Shown here piece by piece: positions 35,575-45,095 of a stretch of DNA of 64,000 bases. Where the stretch lies: positions 9,541-73,540 of the forward strand of contig CAJFID010000018.1 of the NCBI GenBank assembly GCA_904380375.1, read 5' to 3'. The stretch is from Avimonas intestinalis (GTDB lineage Bacteria; Bacillota; Clostridia; Oscillospirales; Acutalibacteraceae). Both the position numbers and the translations under genes were made by a program. Each line of letters opens with the position of its first letter. Position 1 is the stretch's first letter. The notes below the pieces were generated by a model. It saw nothing but the letters and a program-made list of their open reading frames with translations. It ran no database searches and had not been told where the DNA came from.

Positions 35575-36036
35575 TCACTGCGCGCCGTCCTGCCCATGCG
35601 TCCCCATCAGCGTCTTTTTGAAGCCGCTGTGAGTACCCTTGCCAAAGCCCATGGACTCGTAAAACCGGTGCGCCTCCTCCCGGTCGGATTCCGTGACCAG
35701 CAGCATCTGGGAGCAGCCGGCCTCCGCCGCCCGCCGCTCCAGCTCCCCGAGCAGCGCCCGGCCGACGCCCTGCCGGCGGGACTGCGGCGCCACCGCCATA
35801 TTCTCAACCAGCAGGAAGGGGCGGCAGGCGCCGTACAAATCCCGGCAGAAATAGCCGGTGACCGAGCCAAGCAGCCTTCCCTGTGCAAATGCCCCGAGCA
35901 CCACCGCGCCGCCTTCGGCGCGCAGGGCCTCCAGCTGCCCCTTCATGGCAGCCACGTCGGAGTCCTCCCCCCAGAAGGCGCGGTAAAGCACGGACAGGGC
36001 CGGCATGTCTTCCTTTTCCAACTCGCGGATTTCCAT
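35575..36036 (-). CDS. GNAT-family N-acetyltransferase
   Basis: The 153-residue protein from ATG 36036 has the GNAT core: MEIRELEKEDMPALSVLYRA, LVENMAVAPQSRRQGVGRAL (acetyl-CoA loop) and REEAHRFYESMGFGKG. The start is preceded by AAAGGGGAAA. The substrate is unknown. It lies between the broken kinase gene and polA. Confidence 0.85.
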   Translation of the reverse strand: MEIRELEKEDMPALSVLYRAFWGEDSDVAAMKGQLEALRAEGGAVVLGAFAQGRLLGSVTGYFCRDLYGACRPFLLVENMAVAPQSRRQGVGRALLGELERRAAEAGCSQMLLVTESDREEAHRFYESMGFGKGTHSGFKKTLMGTHGQDGAQ

Positions 36037-36164
36037 CGGATTTTCCCCTTTCCCCGTATGCGCGCTGAGGCACATCCTATTGTTTACCGGCCCAGCGGCC
36101 AGCCGCCCCTCTCGCGCTTTTACTTCTATTTTGTACCTTATTATATAGTATCTCCAAAAGTACC

Positions 36165-38762
36165 TCAGCCCTTGGCGTCGTACCACGTCCGGCCTGCGTT
36201 CACATCAACCGCGAGCTTCACCGAAAGGTCCGCCGCGGCCTCCATCTCCTGGCGCAGGATCTGCGCGGCACTCTCCGCCTCGTCCTGCGGCGCTTCGACG
36301 ATCAGCTCGTCGTGTACCTGCAGGATCAAGCGGGCGCGCATCCCTTCCTGCCGCAGCCGCCGGTGGACGCGCACCATCGCGATTTTGATGATGTCGGCGG
36401 CGGTGCCCTGGATGGGCATGTTGCGGGCGACCCGCTCCCCGAAGGAACGGGTGGCGGCGGCGCTGGATCTCAGCTCGGGCAGGGGGCGGCGGCGGCCGAA
36501 GAGGGTTTCGGCATACCCCTTCTCCTTGGCCGCCGCAATCATCCGGTCCATAAACGCGGCCACCCCGGCATAATGCGCCAGGTAGGCGTCGATATACCGC
36601 TTGGCCTCCCCGTAGGACACGCCGATATCCTTGGACAGGGAGTGCGCGCCGATGCCGTAGACAATGCCGAAATTCACCGCCTTGGCGCGGGAGCGCATCA
36701 GGGGGGTGACCATCTCCTCCGGCACGTCGAACACCTGGGAGGCGGTGACCCGGTGGATATCGGTGCCGGCGTTGAAGGCGGCGATCATCGCTTCGTCCTG
36801 CGCCATGTGGGCCAGCACCCGCAGCTCAATCTGGGAATAGTCCGCGTCGCAGAGCACCCAGCCCTCCTTGGCGCGGAAGAAGCGGCGCAGCTCCCGCCCC
36901 AGCTCCTGCCGCACCGGGATGTTCTGGAGGTTGGGCTCGGCGGAGGAGATGCGGCCGGTGCGGGTCTCGGTCTGGTTGAAGGAGGAATGGATCCGCCCGT
37001 CCGGGCCGATCACCCTGAGCAGGCCGTCGCAGTAGGTGGACTTCAGCTTGGCCAGGGTGCGGTAATCCAGCAGCATCGCCACCGCGGGGTGGGCGTCCCG
37101 CAGGGACTCCAGCACCTCCGCGTTGGTGGAATAGCCCGATTTGGTCTTCTTTTTGGCGGGCAGGCCCAGGTCCTCAAACAGCGCCTTGGCCAGCTGCTTG
37201 GGCGAGTTGAGGTTGAATTCGTACCCCACCGATTCGTAGATCCGGCCCTCAATGTCCGCGATCCGGCTTTCGAGCAGCGCGCCGAATTCCGCGATCCCGG
37301 CCCCGTCCACCGCAAAGCCGAGGTTCTCCATATCGGCCAGCACCAGGGCCAGCGGGAGCTCCACCTCCCGCAGCAGGCGGCCCATCCCCTGCGCCTCCAC
37401 CTCTGCCGCAAGCCGGTCGGCCACGGCGGGCAGCATGGCGGCGTGGATAGCCTCCTGGGTGTCCCCTTCAAACCCCGGAAGGGAAACGTCGTATTCCAGC
37501 GCCAGGCGGGGCAGGGAATAATCCGAAGCCAGGGGGTTGAGCAGGTACCCGGCCAGCAGGGTATCCATCACCGCCCCCTGCGGGAAGCGGCCCGCCTTCA
37601 GCAGGGCGGAGAAGAGCGGCTTGGCGTCTTGCGTCCGTTTGGCCACCGCCGGGTCCTCCCAGGCGTCAAGCAGGCGGCCGAAGCCCTCGGCATCGGCCGG
37701 GATGTCCGCCGCCCGGCCCGCAAAGGCCGCGGCAAAGCCGGCGACGGTGCCGCCCTCCAGCCGGGCGACGCCGTCCAGGGCGCGGGTTTTCTCCATATCC
37801 GCCAGAAGGTCGGGCAGCGCCGCCGCCCCCTCCACCGTCACGGTACGGGCGGCCGCCTCGTCCCCGCTCTCCGCAGCCGGCTCCGCGTGCAGGGCGTTCA
37901 GCCCCCATTTTTCCATCAGCCGGAACAGCTCCAGGTCGGCCAGGCGCGCCGCGAGGCGCTCCTTCTGCACCGGCGCCAGGACGTACTTGGCCATATCCCG
38001 CTCAATCGGCGCCTGGCGGCAGATGGTGCCGAGCCAGCGGCTCAGCCGGGCGGATTCCTCCCCCGCCCGCAGCTTGGCGCGCAGGCTGTCCCGGATGTCG
38101 AGGGTATCCAGATCCGCATAGATCGCGTCGAGCGAACCGAAGCGGTGCATCAGGTCGAGCGCGGTCTTTTCCCCCACCCCCGGCACGCCGGGGATGTGGT
38201 CGCTCGCGTCCCCCATCAGGGCCTTGAGGTCGATGAGCTGCGCCGGCTCCAGCCCGTACTTTTCCCGGATAGCCGGCACGTCGTACACCGTGGTCTCCGG
38301 CCGGCCCATCTTGGTGGCGGCCAGCAGCACGGTCACGTTTTCCCCGACGAGCTGAAGCGCGTCCCGGTCCCCGGTGGCGATAAAGCAGGGCGCGCCCTGC
38401 TCCTGCGCCGCGTCCGCGAGGGTGCCGAGGAGGTCGTCCGCCTCGTATCCCTCCTTCTCCACCACATGGATGCCCATCAGCCCGAGCAGTTCCTTCAGCA
38501 CCGGCATCTGCTCCCGCAGCTCCTCCGGCATCCCCTTGCGCCCGGCCTTGTACTCCGCGTACTTTTGATGGCGGAAGGTGGGGGCGTGCAGGTCGAAGGC
38601 GGCCGCGATCCCGTCGGGGGCCACGTCGTCCCGCAGCTTTTGCAGGATGTTCAGGAAGCCGAAGAGCGCGTTGGTGTACCGGCCGTCCTTGGTAGACAAC
38701 AGCTTGATCCCGTAAAACGCACGGTTGGCGATGCTGTTGCCGTCTAACAATAAAAGCCGCAT
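36165..38762 (-). CDS. polA: DNA polymerase I
   Basis: The 865-residue protein has the 5'-3' exonuclease domain (residues 1-290, FLNILQKL, VEKEGYEADDLLGTLA), a middle 3'-5' exonuclease-like domain, and the polymerase domain with motif A DYSQIELRVLAHM, motif B RSRAKAVNFGIVYGIG and motif C QVHDELIVE. The middle domain lacks the DxE metal ligands (ARLEGGTVAGF instead), so proofreading is probably absent, as in several Firmicutes. ATG 38762 follows AAAGGAGG. Confidence 0.97.
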   Translation of the reverse strand: MRLLLLDGNSIANRAFYGIKLLSTKDGRYTNALFGFLNILQKLRDDVAPDGIAAAFDLHAPTFRHQKYAEYKAGRKGMPEELREQMPVLKELLGLMGIHVVEKEGYEADDLLGTLADAAQEQGAPCFIATGDRDALQLVGENVTVLLAATKMGRPETTVYDVPAIREKYGLEPAQLIDLKALMGDASDHIPGVPGVGEKTALDLMHRFGSLDAIYADLDTLDIRDSLRAKLRAGEESARLSRWLGTICRQAPIERDMAKYVLAPVQKERLAARLADLELFRLMEKWGLNALHAEPAAESGDEAAARTVTVEGAAALPDLLADMEKTRALDGVARLEGGTVAGFAAAFAGRAADIPADAEGFGRLLDAWEDPAVAKRTQDAKPLFSALLKAGRFPQGAVMDTLLAGYLLNPLASDYSLPRLALEYDVSLPGFEGDTQEAIHAAMLPAVADRLAAEVEAQGMGRLLREVELPLALVLADMENLGFAVDGAGIAEFGALLESRIADIEGRIYESVGYEFNLNSPKQLAKALFEDLGLPAKKKTKSGYSTNAEVLESLRDAHPAVAMLLDYRTLAKLKSTYCDGLLRVIGPDGRIHSSFNQTETRTGRISSAEPNLQNIPVRQELGRELRRFFRAKEGWVLCDADYSQIELRVLAHMAQDEAMIAAFNAGTDIHRVTASQVFDVPEEMVTPLMRSRAKAVNFGIVYGIGAHSLSKDIGVSYGEAKRYIDAYLAHYAGVAAFMDRMIAAAKEKGYAETLFGRRRPLPELRSSAAATRSFGERVARNMPIQGTAADIIKIAMVRVHRRLRQEGMRARLILQVHDELIVEAPQDEAESAAQILRQEMEAAADLSVKLAVDVNAGRTWYDAKG

Positions 38763-38939
38763 GGGCGGTTCCTCCTTTGGCTGTATCACCGTGCCGGCCC
38801 CCTGCGGGAAGCCGGGCGGCAGGCAGCGGGCGGGAGGCCGGGCAATCCCCGCCCCTCTTCCGCCTCCCGGCCCCGCGCTGGCGCGCGGCTCCCCGCCGGG
38901 AAAGCCCTAGGCGCAAAATACGCCGGCCTGTTTTCCTAT

Positions 38940-38968
38940 AGTATACCATCCTTTGCCCCCAAAACCAA
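38940..38968 (-). promoter_or_regulatory. promoter of polA
   Basis: On the minus strand TTGGTT (38968-38963), 17 bases, TATACT (38945-38940). Confidence 0.7.
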
Positions 38969-38998
38969 CGCTTTCGCCGGAATTTCCGTCCCGGGTAA

Positions 38999-39027
38999 TT
39001 GCATATTCCCCCGCGGGGCGGTATAAT
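38999..39027 (+). promoter_or_regulatory. promoter of dusB
   Basis: TTGCAT (38999-39004), 17 bases, TATAAT (39022-39027). The remaining leader to 39204 is GC-rich and shows no gene. The polA and dusB promoters are divergent and only 30 bases apart. Confidence 0.8.
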
Positions 39028-39204
39028 AAGAAAATTCGGAACAAGGGCGCCGGCTCCCCCTCGGCCCCGCGCGGGGCCGGCCAAAGCGCAGGAGGGGGCC
39101 GGAGGGCAGCCGGGGCCCCGGCCGGCGGCGCGCGGCTCCCGCTCGGCCGGCCGGGATATGGCCGCCGGCCGCACACGGCGCCGCGCCGCAAAGGAGGAAG
39201 CAAG

Positions 39205-40170
39205 ATGCACATCGGAAACGTCGAAATCCGCGGCCACGCCGCGCTGGCCCCGATGGCGGGGGTGGCGGACCGCGCGTTCCGCAAGCTCTGCGTAGAATTC
39301 GGCGCCGCCTACACCGTGGGGGAAATGGTGAGCAGCAAGGGGCTGTGCTTCGGGGATAAAAAAAGCGGCAAGCTGCTGGCGCTCGACGACGCGGAGCGCC
39401 CCGCCGCGGTACAGCTGTTCGGGGACGACCCCGACGTCATGGCCCGCGCCGCCGTGCTGGCGATGCGGCACCGCCCCGACGTGATCGACATCAACATGGG
39501 CTGCCCCGCCCCCAAGGTGGCGGGCAACCACTGTGGCAGCGCCCTGATGCGTGAGCCGGAGCTCTGCCGGAGGATCGTCGCCGCCGTTGCCGGGGCGGTG
39601 CCGGTGCCGGTAACGGCCAAAATCCGCAAGGGCTATTCCGCGGCCGAGGCCAACGCGGTCGAGGTCGCCCAGGCCGTCGAAGCCGGCGGCGCGGCGGCCG
39701 TCACCGTCCACGGCCGCACCCGGGAGCAGATGTACGCCCCGCCCGCCGACTGGGATATCATCCGCCGGGTCAAGCAGGCCGTTTCGATCCCGGTCATCGG
39801 CAACGGGGACGTGACCTCGGCCGAAACGGCCGCCGCGATGTACGAGCAGACCGGCTGCGACCTGGTGATGGTGGGCCGGGGCGCGCTGGGGGCCCCCTGG
39901 GTCTTTTCCCAGATTGAAGCCTACCTCGCCCACGGGACGCTGCTGCCCGCGCCCCCCGTTTCCAAGCGGATGCAGGTGCTGCTGCGGCAGGTTTCCGAGG
40001 CGTCCCGCCTCAAGGGGGAGTGGGTCGCCCTGCGGGAGGCGCGCAAGCACGCCGCCTGGTATATGCGGGGCCTGCGGGGGGCCGCCGGCTTCCGGGGGGA
40101 AGCGGGAAAAATCGAGACCCTGGACGACCTGGCGGCGCTCTGCCGGCGGGTTATGGAGGAGAACGGTTAA
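39205..40170 (+). CDS. dusB: tRNA-dihydrouridine synthase (DusB-like)
   Basis: The 321-residue FMN enzyme reduces uridines in tRNA D-loops. ATG 39205 follows AAGGAGG. It shows LAPMAGVADRAFRKLC, DINMGCPAPKVAGNHCGSAL with the conserved cysteine, TAKIRKGY, VTVHGRTREQMY and IGNGDVTSAE, all typical of the TIM-barrel part, and a short helical C-terminal domain. It is monocistronic or read into the ABC genes. Confidence 0.95.
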   Translation: MHIGNVEIRGHAALAPMAGVADRAFRKLCVEFGAAYTVGEMVSSKGLCFGDKKSGKLLALDDAERPAAVQLFGDDPDVMARAAVLAMRHRPDVIDINMGCPAPKVAGNHCGSALMREPELCRRIVAAVAGAVPVPVTAKIRKGYSAAEANAVEVAQAVEAGGAAAVTVHGRTREQMYAPPADWDIIRRVKQAVSIPVIGNGDVTSAETAAAMYEQTGCDLVMVGRGALGAPWVFSQIEAYLAHGTLLPAPPVSKRMQVLLRQVSEASRLKGEWVALREARKHAAWYMRGLRGAAGFRGEAGKIETLDDLAALCRRVMEENG

Positions 40171-40243
40171 AATGTCCAGTTTTTCTCCAAAAAATTCTTC
40201 TATTTTTTTGCGGCAAAGGGGTATCTTTTTTTGAACCATTCGG

Positions 40244-40249
40244 TATAAT
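40244..40249 (+). promoter_or_regulatory. possible -10 box before the ABC exporter genes
   Basis: TATAAT at 40244-40249 lies 73 bases before the exporter start in an AT-rich stretch. No good -35 box is found at normal spacing. Confidence 0.45.
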
Positions 40250-40321
40250 GTTCCTGCGTCTAAAAAACAGCCCTAAGCCACGGGAATCCTTCCTGTGATG
40301 AGGGAAAGGAACGGTGATGGT

Positions 40322-42109
40322 ATGTTCCCTATACGATGGCTGTGGAAAAACATGGAAAAGAAGTACCGTACGATGTACATAATCGGGCTTCTTCTTTCCG
40401 CGGTCACCAGCGCCATGCTGTTGATTAACCCGTATTTAACCTCCCTGTTGATGGACGACGTCATCATGGCACAAAACCCGGATCCGCTGATCCCGCTGCT
40501 GGTGGGGATGCTGGTCGTCCAGCTCACCCGGCTGGGCCTGCGGTTCCTGATGATTATCTCTTTTGAGAAATCGTCGCAGCACGTGATTTACAACCTGCGG
40601 GTACGGCTGTTTGAGGTGCTGCAATACCAGGAAAGCGCGTTCTTTGACCGGAACCGCACCGGCGACCTGATGACCCGGCTCTCCGGCGACCTGGATTGGT
40701 GCCGCCATTTCCTCTCCTACCTGGCCTACCAGGTGGTGGACTGCGTGATCATGTTCACCTCCACCCTGATTTTCTTCTTTTTCGTCAACTGGCAGCTTAC
40801 CCTGGCGCTGCTGGCGGTCACCCCCCTGCTAATGGTCATCACCAAGGTATATTCCAAGATGGTGCACCCCAAGTTTGTGGCAATGCGCGAGCGCCTGTCC
40901 GAGATGAACACCGCCGCGCAGGAGAACATCGCCGGCAACCGGGTGGTCAAGGCCTTCTCCCGTGAGGAATATGAGAAGGCGCGCTTTCATGAGCGGAACA
41001 AGGACTACCGGGACGCCAACCTGGCGATCAACAAGCTGTGGCTCACCTTTTACCCCTTTATTGAAACCCTGGCCAACCTGATGACCCTGATTACGGTCTT
41101 CCTGGGCGGCGTGTTTATCATCCAGGGGAGCCTGACGGCCGGCGGGCTGTCGATCTTTACCTCCCTGTCCTGGGCGATGGCCAACCCCATGCGCAACCTG
41201 GGCAACCTCATCAACGATATCCAGCGCTTCTTTACCTCGGCCAACAAAATCATTGAGATTTACTATGGCCGTCCGCTGATCACCGACCGGACCGACGCGG
41301 AGGACCATCCCCAGGTAGAGGGGCACATTACCTTTGACGACGTGTCCTTTTCCTTCGGGCCGGTCAAGGTGCTCGACCACGTCAGCTTTGACGTCAAGCC
41401 GGGGCAGACCTTGGCGATCATGGGGCCGACCGGCTCGGGCAAAACCACGATTATCAACCTGCTGTCCCGTTTTTACGACGTCAAGGGCGGCTCGGTGCAG
41501 CTTGACGGCTGCGACGTCCGCCGGTGGAAGCTCCAGCAGCTGCGGGGTGCGATCGGCACCGCCACCCAAGAGGTTTTCCTCTTTTCCGACACGGTGGAGG
41601 GCAACGTCGTGTTCGGCGACCTCTCCCTGACCGAGGAGGAGGCGCGGGACTTTGCCCGCCGGGCGGCGGCGGACGATTTCGTCACCAAGATGCCGGAGGG
41701 GTACGACACCATTATCGGCGAGCGGGGCGTCGGCCTGTCCGGCGGGCAGAAGCAGCGCATCGCGCTGGCCCGCGCCATGGCGGTCCGCCCGGCGGTCCTG
41801 GTGCTGGACGACACCACCTCGGCGGTCGATATGGAGACGGAGAAGTACATCCAGGACCAGCTCCGCCACCTGCCCTTCCCCTGCACCAAGATCATCATCG
41901 CCCAGCGGATCTCCTCCGTCAAGGACGCGGACCAGATTATCGTGCTGCAGCACGGCAAGATCGCCGAACGCGGCACCCACGAGGAGCTTCTGCGCAACCA
42001 CGGGTATTACTGGGAAACCTACGCCCTGCAAAACGACCTGCCCGGCGCCGGGCAGGCCGCGGAGGAAGCGGCGGCCGCGCAGGTCCCGGCGCAAGGAGGT
42101 GCTTGCTGA
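40322..42109 (+). CDS. heterodimeric ABC exporter subunit, degenerate site
   Basis: The 595-residue half-transporter has six membrane spans (about 20-310) and an ATPase domain with Walker A GPTGSGKTT near residue 368, signature LSGGQKQR and Walker B VLVLDDTTSAVD. Asp replaces the catalytic Glu after Walker B, as in the degenerate site of BmrC/TM287-type subunits. ATG 40322 follows AAAGGA. Its stop overlaps the next start (TGATG). With the partner at 42109 it should form a drug or lipid exporter. Confidence 0.92.
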   Translation: MFPIRWLWKNMEKKYRTMYIIGLLLSAVTSAMLLINPYLTSLLMDDVIMAQNPDPLIPLLVGMLVVQLTRLGLRFLMIISFEKSSQHVIYNLRVRLFEVLQYQESAFFDRNRTGDLMTRLSGDLDWCRHFLSYLAYQVVDCVIMFTSTLIFFFFVNWQLTLALLAVTPLLMVITKVYSKMVHPKFVAMRERLSEMNTAAQENIAGNRVVKAFSREEYEKARFHERNKDYRDANLAINKLWLTFYPFIETLANLMTLITVFLGGVFIIQGSLTAGGLSIFTSLSWAMANPMRNLGNLINDIQRFFTSANKIIEIYYGRPLITDRTDAEDHPQVEGHITFDDVSFSFGPVKVLDHVSFDVKPGQTLAIMGPTGSGKTTIINLLSRFYDVKGGSVQLDGCDVRRWKLQQLRGAIGTATQEVFLFSDTVEGNVVFGDLSLTEEEARDFARRAAADDFVTKMPEGYDTIIGERGVGLSGGQKQRIALARAMAVRPAVLVLDDTTSAVDMETEKYIQDQLRHLPFPCTKIIIAQRISSVKDADQIIVLQHGKIAERGTHEELLRNHGYYWETYALQNDLPGAGQAAEEAAAAQVPAQGGAC

Positions 42110-43911
42110 TGGCCAGGAATAAGTTTGACGTGGACGAGACCCTGGAATCCCCCTTTAGCTTTGCCCACCTGAAACGCGCTTTTAAGTACATCAAGCGGCA
42201 CAAATGGCAGATGGTGCTGGCGCTCGTGCTCAGCGCCATGGCCAGCATCGCGGGACTGTTCGGCCCCAAGGTCATGCAGTGGGTGCTGGATGAGGCGGTG
42301 CCCGAGAAGGATTTCGGCCTGATGGCCCGGCTGGCGGTATTTTTTGTCGGCCTGACCCTGCTCAGCATCCTGTTCACCACCATCCGCTCCCGCATCATGG
42401 CCCATGTCAGCCAGGACATCATCTACGACATCCGGGAGGATCTGTTCGCCCATCTGCAAAAGCTGCCCTTCAGCTATTACGATTCCCGCCCGGCCGGCAA
42501 AATCCTGGTGCGGGTCATCAACTACGTCAACTCGGTCGCCGACATGCTTTCCAACGGGATCATCAACATGGTGCTGGAGATCTTCAACATCCTGTTCATC
42601 GTTATCTTCATGTTCTCCACCGACGTGATCCTGTCGTTGATTATCATCGCCGGCCTGCCGGTGTTCGTGGCGATCATCCTTTTCCTCAAGCCCCGGCAAC
42701 GCAAGGCCTGGCAGGTGCAGTCCAACAAAAACTCCAACTACAACGCCTACCTGGCGGAGAGCATCGACGGCGTGCGGGTCAGCCAGCTCTTCACCCGGCA
42801 GGAGGAAAACCTCAGCATCATGCGCCGCCTGGCCGAAGCCTGCCGCCAGGCGTGGATGAAGGCGATCTACATCAACAACTCGGTGTGGGTATCCTCCGAG
42901 GTGCTCACCCAGATCGTGTTCACCTTCATGTATATTGCCGGCGTTTACTGGATGGGCGGCGCCTTTGTTTCCTTCGGCGTCATCATGGCCATGGGCAACT
43001 ACGTCAGCCGCTTCTGGCAGCCGATCACCAACCTGGCCAACATCTACAACAACTTCATCAACAACATCGCCTATCTGGAGCGCATCTTTGAAACCATGGA
43101 CGAGCCGGTCGTGGTCGACGACCTGCCCGGCGCCGTCGATCTGCCCGAGATCCAGGGCAAAGTGACCTTCCAAGACGTCACCTTCGCCTATGAGCCGGGG
43201 ATCAACATCCTTGAACACCTCAACTTTACCGCCGAAGCGGGCCAAAGCATCGCCTTGGTCGGCCCCACCGGCGCGGGCAAGACCACGGTGGTCAACCTGA
43301 TCAGCCGCTTTTACAACCTCACCGGCGGCGCGGTTATTGTGGACGGCGAATACGACATCTCCCGCGTGACCCTGCATTCCCTGCGCACCCAGATGGGGAT
43401 CATGCTGCAGGACAGCTTTATCTTCAGCGGCACCATCATGGACAACATCCGCTACGGCCGGCTGGACGCGACGGACGAGGAGGTCATGGCCGCCGCCAAG
43501 GCGGTGCGCGCCCATGAATTCATCAGCGAGATGGAGCGCGGGTATTACACCGAGGTCAATGAGCGGGGGAGCCGGCTCTCCCAGGGGCAAAAGCAGCTGA
43601 TCGCGTTTGCCCGCACCCTGCTGTCCGACCCCAAGATTCTGATCCTGGACGAAGCCACGTCCTCCATTGACACCAAAACCGAGCGGCTTTTGCAGGAGGG
43701 CATCCAGGCGCTGCTCAAGGGGCGCACCTCCTTCATCATCGCCCACCGCCTGTCCACCATCAAAAACTGCGACAAGATCCTGTACATCGGCAACAAGGGC
43801 ATCCTGGAGCAGGGCAGCCACGACGAGCTGCTGGCCAAGCACGGGCTGTATTATGCCCTCTACACCGCGCAGGCGCAGGACCAAGGGGTGGCGGTGCCCG
43901 CCGGGAGCTAA
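42109..43911 (+). CDS. heterodimeric ABC exporter subunit, catalytic site
   Basis: The 600-residue partner has six membrane spans and Walker A GPTGAGKTT, signature LSQGQKQL and Walker B ILILDEATSSID with intact Glu, so it supplies the hydrolytic Walker B while its signature faces the degenerate site. AAGGAGG precedes ATG 42109, which overlaps the stop of subunit one by one base. A terminator follows. Confidence 0.92.
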   Translation: MARNKFDVDETLESPFSFAHLKRAFKYIKRHKWQMVLALVLSAMASIAGLFGPKVMQWVLDEAVPEKDFGLMARLAVFFVGLTLLSILFTTIRSRIMAHVSQDIIYDIREDLFAHLQKLPFSYYDSRPAGKILVRVINYVNSVADMLSNGIINMVLEIFNILFIVIFMFSTDVILSLIIIAGLPVFVAIILFLKPRQRKAWQVQSNKNSNYNAYLAESIDGVRVSQLFTRQEENLSIMRRLAEACRQAWMKAIYINNSVWVSSEVLTQIVFTFMYIAGVYWMGGAFVSFGVIMAMGNYVSRFWQPITNLANIYNNFINNIAYLERIFETMDEPVVVDDLPGAVDLPEIQGKVTFQDVTFAYEPGINILEHLNFTAEAGQSIALVGPTGAGKTTVVNLISRFYNLTGGAVIVDGEYDISRVTLHSLRTQMGIMLQDSFIFSGTIMDNIRYGRLDATDEEVMAAAKAVRAHEFISEMERGYYTEVNERGSRLSQGQKQLIAFARTLLSDPKILILDEATSSIDTKTERLLQEGIQALLKGRTSFIIAHRLSTIKNCDKILYIGNKGILEQGSHDELLAKHGLYYALYTAQAQDQGVAVPAGS

Positions 43912-43980
43912 GCAGGGCCCGGCGAGGTCGCTTATGTGCCCCGCAGGCGTCCAAAGCGGCGCGCCTCCCAAAAATAAGCC

Positions 43981-44012
43981 GCGGGCGCCTGCTGGCAGGC
44001 GCCCGCTTTGTT
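43981..44012 (+). terminator. terminator after the ABC exporter genes
   Basis: GCGGGCGCCTGC (43981-43992) pairs with GCAGGCGCCCGC (43995-44006), followed by TTTGTTT. Confidence 0.85.
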
Positions 44013-44042
44013 TGAACAGCCCCTACGAAAGGAGTTTTTTCG

Positions 44043-44558
44043 ATGTCCGTACTTTTGCGAAAATGGCGTTCCGAGGACGCCCCCGCCATCGCCCGCCTGG
44101 CCGACAACCCCAAGGTTTCCGCCAACCTCCGGGATGTTTTCCCCTACCCGTATACCCTTCAGGACGCGGTCGACTACGCCGCCTTCTGCATTGGGGCAGA
44201 CGAGGAAAAGCAGTGGATCCGGATGATTGAAGTGGATGGGCAGCCTGCCGGGAGCGTTACCCTCACCTTGGGCGGGGACGTCTACCGGCGGAGCGCGGAG
44301 CTCGGCTACTGGCTGGGGGAGCCCTACTGGGGCCGGGGGGTCATGACCCAGGCGGTCAAAGCCGCCTGCCGCGAGGCCTTCGCCCGATGGGACATCGTGC
44401 GCATCTATGCCGAGCCCTTCGCCCGCAACGCGGCCTCCCGCCGGGTGCTCGAAAAGGCCGGCTTCACCCTTGAGGGCGTGATGCGGGCCGGGGTGTGCAA
44501 GAGGGGGGAAATCCTCGACTACTGCATGTACGCGCTGCTGCGGCAGGACGCGGAATAA
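44043..44558 (+). CDS. RimJ/RimL-type GNAT acetyltransferase
   Basis: The 171-residue protein has the Acetyltransf_3 pattern: VLLRKWRSEDAPAIARLADN, ELGYWLGEPYWGRGVMTQAV (acetyl-CoA loop) and RNAASRRVLEKAGFTLEG. ATG 44043 follows GAAAGGAG. The substrate may be a protein N-terminus or a small molecule; nothing nearby specifies it. Confidence 0.88.
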   Translation: MSVLLRKWRSEDAPAIARLADNPKVSANLRDVFPYPYTLQDAVDYAAFCIGADEEKQWIRMIEVDGQPAGSVTLTLGGDVYRRSAELGYWLGEPYWGRGVMTQAVKAACREAFARWDIVRIYAEPFARNAASRRVLEKAGFTLEGVMRAGVCKRGEILDYCMYALLRQDAE

Positions 44559-45095
44559 ACGAGGCCGGGCAGCTGCACGCCCCCGCACGCGCAAATCCCA
44601 TAGAAATACCGGCAACAGGGCCGCTCCGATCCCGGCGATCGGGGCGGCTCCGCGGTTTTATGGAGTATAGCAGCCCGCGGCCGCCGATCCCCTGAGCTTG
44701 GCTGCGGCGGAAGCAGGACATGCCGTCCCCAGCCAGGGGCCGGCCGGATACGGGAGATCCCCAGCGGCGCGGCCAGCGCGCAGCGGTCCCCCCTCTTAAT
44801 TTCCCCTCCAAGCCGAGCGGAAGCAGGCAGGCCCGGCGCGTCCGCGCCTCCCCTTTTGAGGAACCGCCGTGGGTGGCCGGTTTCGCCGCCAAAATATGCT
44901 GTGGGCATCTCCCGGCGCCTCCCGGCCTCTTCCCGGCGCCCCCTCCGGCAAAAAAATTTCAATTTCCGCTTCTTCCCCCACCTAACAAAGCCGCCTTGGC
45001 AAAGACTATATCGATGAACATGTTCAAAGCCGGGGCGAGCGTCCCCGCCCCTTTCCCCGCGGGGACGTCCATCCCTCCATTTTCAAGGAGACATT
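44559..45095 (+). other. 537-bp intergenic region before the sigma-fusion gene
   Basis: No credible gene is seen. GCCGCTCCGATC (44620-44631) can pair with GATCGGGGCGGC (44637-44648), but the following T-run is weak and displaced (GGTTTTA). The last 150 bases are more AT-rich (AAAAAAATTTCAATTT at 44950-44965) and likely hold the promoter of the sigma-fusion gene; I could not assign clear boxes. Confidence 0.4.

Noticed and set aside
36312..38747. 811-codon plus-strand open frame opposite polA
   Set aside because: Shadow of polA; biased composition and no start signal.
40295..40321. Earlier GTG/ATG start for the first ABC exporter subunit
   Set aside because: No ribosome binding site precedes it; AAAGGA lies downstream and serves ATG 40322.
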